Made by a program: the position numbers and the translations under genes
Notes under the pieces: model-generated
What the model was told of the DNA's origin: nothing
The model's database searches: none
Seen by the model: only the letters and a program-made list of their open reading frames with translations
Shown here: piece after piece, positions 58,501 through 64,000 of the stretch
Numbering within the stretch: position 1 is the stretch's first letter
Layout of the letters: the number at the start of each line of letters is the position of its first letter
Assembly (NCBI GenBank): GCA_911728455.2
Contig: OU452232.1
Location: forward strand, 5,483,227 to 5,547,226
Length of the DNA: 64,000 nt
Direction: 5' to 3'
Origin: Marthasterias glacialis
Taxonomy: Eukaryota; Echinodermata; Asteroidea; Forcipulatida; Asteriidae

Positions 58501-58938
58501 AAGGATGTAGGCTTGGGTATCATCCGTCAGAAGCCTGGTTGGTAGAGCAGAAGGCTCTACCTCCCCAACTTTTACAGAGCAATGATGGTTGAGTGCCTCG
58601 CTCAAGGACACAAGTGTCATGACCGGGACTTGAACCCACACTCCGATGACTCAGCCACCAGAGCTTGAGTCCAACGCACTAACCACTCGGCCACAACATG
58701 CCACCCCTCCATGAAGCATTTGGCCTGGGTTGGGTTAGGAAGGGGATTTCACTTGTTTTTCTGGCTTGGGAAGGGGGCGGGGGATTCTCGAATGACAAGC
58801 TTTGTCTTTGAATAAATTTACAATTGTTTTCTCTTTCTTTAGGAATGCATATAGGAACAGTTATATCACTACCAGTATCCGGAGTACTCTCAGATTCAGA
58901 CTTCCTTGGTGGATGGCCATCAGTCTTCTATGTATTTG
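52564..58938 (+). CDS. SLC17-family (sialin-like) anion transporter, first five coding exons
   Basis: Exons: 52564-52775 (ATG at 52658), 54498-54673, 55708-55941, 57299-57386, 58843-58938. Phases (1, 0, 0, 1, 1) all join in frame to give 237 residues; the gene continues beyond 64 kb. The start exon has an acidic N-terminus with ESSHLI at 21-26, a [DE]xxxL[LI] lysosomal sorting motif, as human sialin also has. Membrane segment 1 is about 48-72 ([12 protein letters not shown]). The luminal loop has N-x-S/T sites at N77, N82 and N94. Then come the family signature ([36 protein letters not shown], a type-A major-facilitator motif) and [23 protein letters not shown]17 proteins move organic anions or phosphate with H+ or Na+. 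Substrate and subfamily (SLC17A5 versus VGLUT-like) cannot be settled here. Introns are full of MITEs and SINEs. Confidence 0.9.
52836..53282. mobile_element. MITE in SLC17 intron 1, with inserted SINE-type tail
   Basis: AATTTCATAGAGCTGCTTAAG at the left pairs with CTTATCTACTTTTTGTGTTTAAG-region text and GTAGCTCTATGAAATTGGGC at the right. The middle (about 52.99-53.22 kb) carries TTAAGTGTCTTGCTCAAGGA and CACAAGTG, the tail of the Leu/Ser-tRNA-type SINE, so one element sits in another. A lone left end of the same MITE lies at 19.19 kb. Confidence 0.6.
53283..54497. other. SLC17 intron 1, remainder
   Basis: A short stretch at 53.66-53.71 kb (GGAGCGTGCACAGAGCATGC, ACTCACCATTCAACG) resembles 2.56-2.61 kb, suggesting a shared repeat. 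The 100-codon frames at 53.41 and 53.95 kb have no motif. Confidence 0.4.
54674..55707. other. SLC17 intron 2
   Basis: A reversed family-D repeat fragment at 55.27-55.38 kb (GAGCCGGCAATCGAGCCATG). Otherwise nothing was recognised. Confidence 0.5.
56126..56300 (+). repeat. tRNA-derived SINE, family 2 (in SLC17 intron 3)
   Basis: A-box-like AGGTTGGCTCAGTGGTTTC and B-box GATTCGAATCCCGGACT, followed by GTGGGTTTTCAGTCCC; related to the copy at 3.01 kb. The remainder of the intron (to 57298) contains a family-D fragment at 56.82-57.01 kb. Confidence 0.65.
57587..57700. mobile_element. MITE, GGTGGCAGCAGACTTACCAG ends, diverged copy
   Basis: Inverted ends GGTGGCAGCAGACTTACCAG and CTGGTAAGTCGTCTGCACCC around AATCCACTGTTCTCGGAAAT. 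The better copy is at 58.19 kb. It lies in SLC17 intron 4. Confidence 0.7.
57718..57975 (+). repeat. tRNA-derived SINE, family 3, plus orientation
   Basis: The head CGAGTGGTCATGGGCATCGG and B-box GTGTGGGTTCTAGTCCTGAT look like a Leu/Ser-type tRNA with a long variable arm. The body has GTGTCCTTAAGCAAGACACT and a tail of about 150 bp. Same family as 58.38 (reversed). Confidence 0.7.
58185..58342. mobile_element. 158-bp MITE, intact inverted ends
   Basis: GAGGCAATAGGAGACTT outside and AGGTGGCAGCAGACTTACCA inside are mirrored on the right (TACCTGGTAAGTCTGCTGCC, AAGTCTCCCATTGCCTC). It is a longer, better kept copy of the element at 57.59 kb. Non-coding. Confidence 0.8.
58375..58702 (-). repeat. 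tRNA-derived SINE, family 3, minus orientation
   Basis: The minus strand starts TGGCCGAGTGGTTAGTGCGT and has GTGTGGGTTCAAGTCCCGGT as B-box and TTGTGTCCTTGAGCGAGGCA as body. The 3' part ends with CACACCTCGAGTGGCTTACT. It lies 140 bp upstream of SLC17 exon 5. Confidence 0.75.
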
Positions 58939-60772
58939 GTAAGTCTCATTCTGAAGAAGTGTTGATGTGGTGAAGTGCTGTTTTTTCGAATGTGAAGTTC
59001 TTTTTGTCATGGCAGTCTTGGGAGGGTGGCTGGGGTCAGTCTGTCAACCCTCCTACTAACAATGTGTTTCCTGAGACAACCGATCCATACCTCACTATGC
59101 CACAACAGTGGCATTTTGAGGCACACACACGTGCTGATGTAGAGAGTAGAGCCATTGCCCAAAGTGCTTTAATGAGAGTGGTAAACTGGAGAAGCCACCA
59201 GCTGTGCTCGATTCCAATGGAATTTGGGCCACTGTTGGAAGAGATAAGGTTCTCAACCTTGGAGGATTTCTGCAGTGGCAATCTGTGGTACTGATCAACC
59301 ATACATACAAATACAATGATAGGAAAAGTGTGGCATGCAGGTCGTAAATTTTTTTCACTGAACATTGTCCGTAAGCAAACACATTGCTACAAAGCTTGTA
59401 TGAAGTTGAAACTTTACATGTAGTTAGACCATTACTTGTAGATGCAGTACAAGTTGTGACGTCACAATGACCTCATTGGATGTTGAGTTACAGTGCTTTA
59501 AAATTGTAAAAATTAATTATTTCAAAACACTCTCATCGTGAAAATTCAAAAAGATATGGGAACAATTTATTCATCACCGTAGAGTACAATAACAGTTTTG
59601 TTTGTGAAGGTGACCTTTCCTGTGGTCACCTTCCGGTCAAAACTGGAAGTTGAATTTGTGAGTATTAAATAACAATATCTCATAAAAGACATGTTCGATT
59701 GTCGTGTAATTTTGCAGTATTATTAAGGTTTACATATATAAAACATAGGTGCAAAGTATAAAGTACATGTAGTCACGTGATGCCACCGGAAATTAAGGCG
59801 CCAAAACTGCATTTTGTGAGTTATTTTTTACAAATTATATCTGGTAAATTATTTCGAAAGCCTCTGTCTTGAAAACACAAACAGCTATGGCAATAATTTT
59901 TTTTTTTACCATTGTATAATACAGTGAATCGATGACATTTTTATTTGTGTGAGTGACCTTGGCCAAGGTCATCTGCCGGTGGAAACCTGATCTTGAAGTT
60001 TGTTCCGAATAACTACATGTCAGAATGTCATGTAATTTGTTTTAGAATGATTTTTACACATGACGAAATTTATTTGTTGATTGTAAATACTTGGAAAGAT
60101 ATTGCCGCTTCATTTGGAGTAACACGGACAACCTTTCTCAAAGTCATAAACTTTAGCGAAAATACAAATGTATGACAATTGTACACATTATCTGAGTGTG
60201 CTATGTATGCAGTGCCCGTATTGAACATATTGAACCTGTTGGCATTCCGCCAACTTCCCTGAGTCTGTTAAACGGTGTTTGTGCATACAACCGCCGTTTG
60301 ATCAATTTAGCTGCGGAGTGCAACAAATTTTTGTGAGAGCCGGACCATTCAGAAAGTTTATGTGGATGTTTTGAAAAATCAGGGGAGATAATTGTACTTG
60401 AATTACATCACGTTTGAAACTTTAGGAGTGTGTTTTGATGTAACTGCGATAAAATTGGGCACAAAACAGAATAAAGCATGAAAATGACACTTTCTTGCTT
60501 CAAGTAAAGTCATAAAAATACCCTTCGGGTTGTCGCAAATAACTTAACTAGATACAGCCTTGTAAATTGTGTTCACAACATGATTTTTAATTCAGAGAAG
60601 TTTACATTACATGTAATTGTATGTCGGGGTGTTGAAAAATTAGATATAAACTCCAAGGGAAAAGGCTGGAATATTGTTCCCTCTTCAAAGCACACCACAC
60701 TGTAAACCTCTCGGCAGCAACAGCCCTCTGGTTAAAAAATATGTAATCTCATGCTGGTGGATAATGATAATA
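58939..60772. other. SLC17 intron 5, first part
   Basis: 59.58-60.00 kb carries degenerate GTGACCTT...TTCCGGTC-type units related to the 51.1-52.3 kb element. No next exon (expected to resume after YVFG) was found by eye to the end of the window. Confidence 0.5.
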
Positions 60773-61018
60773 ATAACAACTAGTCTCAATGCGCTTTACA
60801 TTAGTGCCCTGGTCATTGGGCCAATAACATTCCTGTAATCTTTCTCAGCTTCCTGGGGAGTATACAGCCCCGAGCTGCCGTGGGGCTCAGAAGGCTTTTT
60901 CAAACACAATATCAACCTCTACCCTCGTAGGTACCCATTTATACCCCTGGGTGAAGAGAAGCAATTATAGTAAAGCATCTTGCTTGAGTCCGGTGCACTA
61001 GACCGCTCGGCCATGATA
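60773..61018 (-). repeat. tRNA-derived SINE, family 4
   Basis: Contains CAATGCGCTTTACATTAGTG, GGGAGTATACAGCCCCGAGC and GTAGGTACCCATTTATACCC and ends in CCGGTGCACTAGACCGCTCGG, the complement of a tRNA-like CCGAGCGGTCTAGTG head. The T-arm region is shortened. It lies in SLC17 intron 5. Confidence 0.65.
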
Positions 61019-61686
61019 CATTACAGCCCCAAACAGCCGTAGATAGAACGTGATCTGTTCATAAAAAATCAACACTCGTTGGATATAAACCAATTGACAA
61101 TAGGTATAAAACAAATTATTTACTGAGTCTTCTTTGTAGGGTTTACTGCCAAAAGCCATGAAAATGCATTTGACTTTCATGATATGATTTTTTTTTGCCA
61201 GTTTAGCATGAATTATGATCCCGAATCGTAGCGTTGTGTTTTTGTCAATGATGTCATCATTAGAACAAATATCCAGAACACCTTGTGTTTGTCAGGTGGC
61301 AAACAGATGTATACACTGTTTTTTTCTCTCTCTTTTTTTTTGGTGCGGGGAGGAAGTGGGGGAATCCACAATGTTGTAGCTTAAAATTTCACTGGACCAG
61401 AATTTATTTTACAAGAGCAGAATCAAAATGAGTTGAAAAAACACTTTAACAAGATCTTCATGTGGCTCATTTGTCTTATGTGGAAGTATCTTCGATGCGC
61501 TACAGAATCGAAAGATATTTATCAGAGTTTACGTGAATACTTTCACATAGATATTACACAATGTGGTATTAGGCCTATTATTCAATGGGCCTTATTTTTG
61601 ACTGCAAGAGGGCGCCCTTTGGGGCAAACTGGGGGTCAAACCATATAAATAGTGTGATAAACCAGATGCAATTAGACTTCTAATAA
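61019..61686. other. SLC17 intron 5, continued
   Basis: No gene or repeat was recognised. Confidence 0.4.
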
Positions 61687-61823
61687 GGGAATAAAGGTGT
61701 GATGAAGAGGTTTTTAACTTTTGTTTAAAACTGATGAGGGGCCTGGTGGCCAATTATCGGCCACCAGGACCCTCAGAGGTTTTAAACAATAGTTAGAAAC
61801 CGATTCAGCACACCTTTATTCCC
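61687..61823. mobile_element. 137-bp hairpin element
   Basis: GGGAATAAAGGTGTG pairs with CACACCTTTATTCCC at the outer ends; GAGGGGCCTGGTGGCC with GGCCACCAGGACCCTC at the centre. The whole segment folds back on itself with small bulges, as for a MITE. Confidence 0.7.
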
Positions 61824-62519
61824 ATTCATAAATGCCTTTGTGTCAAAAACATTCAAACACCTTTAAAAGTTGGGAACAAATCTGACAGTTTTGACTCGGC
61901 TCACCTCGATTCTGCGTTAAATTTCTATCCATATTTACAGGCCAATTCCTTGAACGGAATGTCGATCTTATTTCTGCCTCTGATAATCATTGGGAATCAC
62001 ACATCACTATATGGAAACCAGACTAAATGATTATGCTGCTCGTTTCCCACACCGAAAACAAAATGTTGACTTTAAAAACATTTCAGCAACTTCTTTATTA
62101 CGTTATAAATTAAAAACACGTTTGGAAAATAAACATAGATAATTCTTCTGCAATAAATATGGATTTTCCCTTAACATATTTTGACTTTTAAATAATTAAA
62201 CTTCTCTGGAAATAGAACGGCTGAAAACCATAGCGTCGCGGCGTGGCCATGCCATCGCAAGTACTCGAACTCTCACAAGTCATGCATGCATGACTTGTTC
62301 GCGAAACAAACTTACAAAAAATCACCACTTTCGGTCCAGTGTTGATTACTAGCCCTAGTGTGGGTTACTCCAGCGCTGTGCATAGCACATAAAACATTCT
62401 GAGGCATTTTGGAGTATGCAAATGTACAATACAATCTTCCTGTTGTTTTAATTCTCTATTCGCTGATGGAACCCAAGCCATCTACTGTCTTTAGTCAAAA
62501 ACCCTCCTGATGAATCATC
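61824..62519. other. non-coding DNA
   Basis: A small palindrome AGTCATGCATGCATGACT lies at 62.28 kb. Nothing else was recognised. Confidence 0.4.
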
Positions 62520-63560
62520 CAAAGTACTTCACTCTATGGTAAACTCTATTGGTTTGCCTGGCCCCAGGCTTAGAGTGGGTGGTTTGGAGGTACAGTACCA
62601 AATCCATCAAAATACTCCACTCTAAGGTAAACTCTATAGGTTTGCCTGGCCCCAGGTTTAGAGTCGGGTGGTTTGGAGGTACAGGACCAAATTCATTAAA
62701 ATACTCCACTCTATGGTAACTTAACACCCAAATGTTTAGACTCTGATAAGATTGGTATGCCTGGCCCCAGGCTTAGAATGGGGTGGTTTGGAGGTACCGT
62801 ACCAAATCCATCAAAATACTCCACTCTATAGTAACTCAACACCCAAATGTTTGGACTCTGATAAGATTGGTTTGCCTGGCCCCAGGCTTAGAGTGGGTGG
62901 TTTGGAGGTACAGTACCAACTCCATCAAAATACTCCACTGTATGGTAACTCAACACCTAAATGTTTGGACTCTGATAAGATTGGTTTGCCTGGCCCCAGG
63001 CTTAGAGTGGGTGGTTTGGAGGTACAGTACCAAATTCATTAAAATACTCCACTGTATGGTAACTCAACACCTAAATGTTTGGACTCTGATAAGATTGGTT
63101 TGCCTGGCCCCAGGCTTAGAGTGGGTGGTTTGGAGGTACAGTACCAACTCCATCAAAATACTCCACTGTATGGTAACTCAACACCTAAATGTTTGGACTC
63201 TGCTAAGATTGGTATGCCTGGCCCCAGGCTTAGAGTGGGTGGTTTGGAGGTACAGTACCAAATCCATCAAAATACTCCACTCTAAGGTAAACTCAACACC
63301 TAAATGTTTGGACTCTGATAAGATTGGTTTGCCTGGCCCCAGGCTTAGAGTGGGTGGTTTGGAGGTACAGTACCAAATCCATCAAAATACTCCACTGTAT
63401 GGTAACTTAACACCCAAATGTTTGGACTCTGATAAGATTGGTTTGCCTGGCCCCAGGCTTAGAGTGGGTGGTTTGGAGGTACAGTACCAACTCCATCAAA
63501 ATACTCCACTCCAAGGTAAACTCAACACCCAAATGTTTGGACTCTGATAAGATTGGTATG
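62520..63560 (+). repeat. 114/115-bp minisatellite, array 2 (about 9 units)
   Basis: The GGTTTGGAGGTAC start recurs from 62581 to 63469. The first step is only 89 bp because that unit lacks the AACACCCAAATGTTTGGACT segment; the others are 114-115 bp. Units are close in sequence. The frames that run through the array are a by-product of the repeat. Confidence 0.9.
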
Positions 63561-64000
63561 CCATTCCTAATGATAAACAGCAGTACCATATCCTTTGTTT
63601 GTATGTAGTTAGACAGCTTTCCTGAATAGAATTTAGGAGGATTTGATATGTTGTAGTTAATTAATGTACGTGTATCTCTGTCATGTTGAGTGTCACTCTA
63701 CCTTCTTGAAGTATGTTATTAAAAAATATATCGTCAACTTTCCCTCCTCTTTCAACAATTGAACGCAAGTAGCTGCTCTAAAAACTCAGATTTGTTCCGC
63801 ATTGAACATGTCTTTAGGAATCAAAACCCATCTCAAAAAGAGAAAAACACGCGATCCTCTAACTGTCTCAGAAAAAAAAAGTCAAATTCTGGAGAGAAAC
63901 TTTCGAGCACGTAGTTTAAGCCGCTCGCACGACTCGTTACATAAACTCTTAAAAATCGCATTTTCAATGTGAAGAATTCGGTGCATCATCGAGTCCTTAC
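63561..64000. other. non-coding DNA
   Basis: No feature was recognised up to the window edge; this should still be SLC17 intron 5 if the gene is intact. Confidence 0.4.

Noticed and set aside
62783-63547. A 254-codon open frame
   Set aside because: It runs through the 114-bp minisatellite and exists only because the repeat lacks stops in that frame.

Overview
The window is intron-rich, repeat-rich animal nuclear DNA: spliced genes with GT-AG introns, no operons, abundant tRNA-derived SINEs, MITEs, minisatellites and an LTR retrotransposon. The TRIM-type genes with a C-terminal propeller, the THAP-bearing transposon, the DIRS-like relic and the SINE types fit a marine deuterostome invertebrate, perhaps an echinoderm. 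That assignment is inference; nothing here is species-diagnostic.

Layout. (a) 0.2-3 kb: exons of a small von Willebrand factor C (VWC) domain gene; the main VWC exon carries a one-base frameshift. (b) 3-5 kb: SINEs and a 474-bp transposon with a broken THAP domain. (c) 5.15-38.2 kb: a large, eroded inverted duplication. Collinear blocks on the left (5.15-16.0 kb) match, in reverse complement and reverse order, blocks on the right (21.75-38.2 kb). Each arm carries one copy of the same two-exon TRIM-like gene: 10.2-12.4 kb (+), which has lost its RING finger, and 26.6-28.8 kb (-), which has RING, two B-boxes, coiled coil and propeller. Arm-specific insertions (MITEs, a 455-bp insert, tandem arrays, a 7.2-kb nested transposon) explain the length differences. 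(d) 29.55-36.80 kb, inside the right arm: a THAP-family DNA transposon copy interrupted by a 6.5-kb LTR retrotransposon whose two 2.33-kb LTRs are almost identical. Its short interior encodes an RRM-like, proline-rich protein joined to a piece of Ty3/Gypsy pol. (e) 38.9-52.4 kb: no host gene recognised; foldbacks, MITEs, tandem SINEs and minisatellites, including a roughly 0.9-kb palindrome at 45.8-46.8 kb. (f) 52.6-58.9 kb: the first five coding exons of an SLC17 (sialin/vesicular anion transporter) gene on the + strand; the rest lies beyond the window. A 114-bp minisatellite occurs on both sides of it (50.4 and 62.5 kb).

The genes do not form a pathway. Two have an obvious cell role: the TRIM pair (ubiquitin ligase or regulatory scaffold) and the SLC17 transporter (organic anion transport, probably lysosomal). 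The most notable signals are the inverted duplication, the clean RING deletion in one paralogue, the RRM-carrying LTR element, and the MITEs whose insertion is proven by empty sites in the opposite arm.
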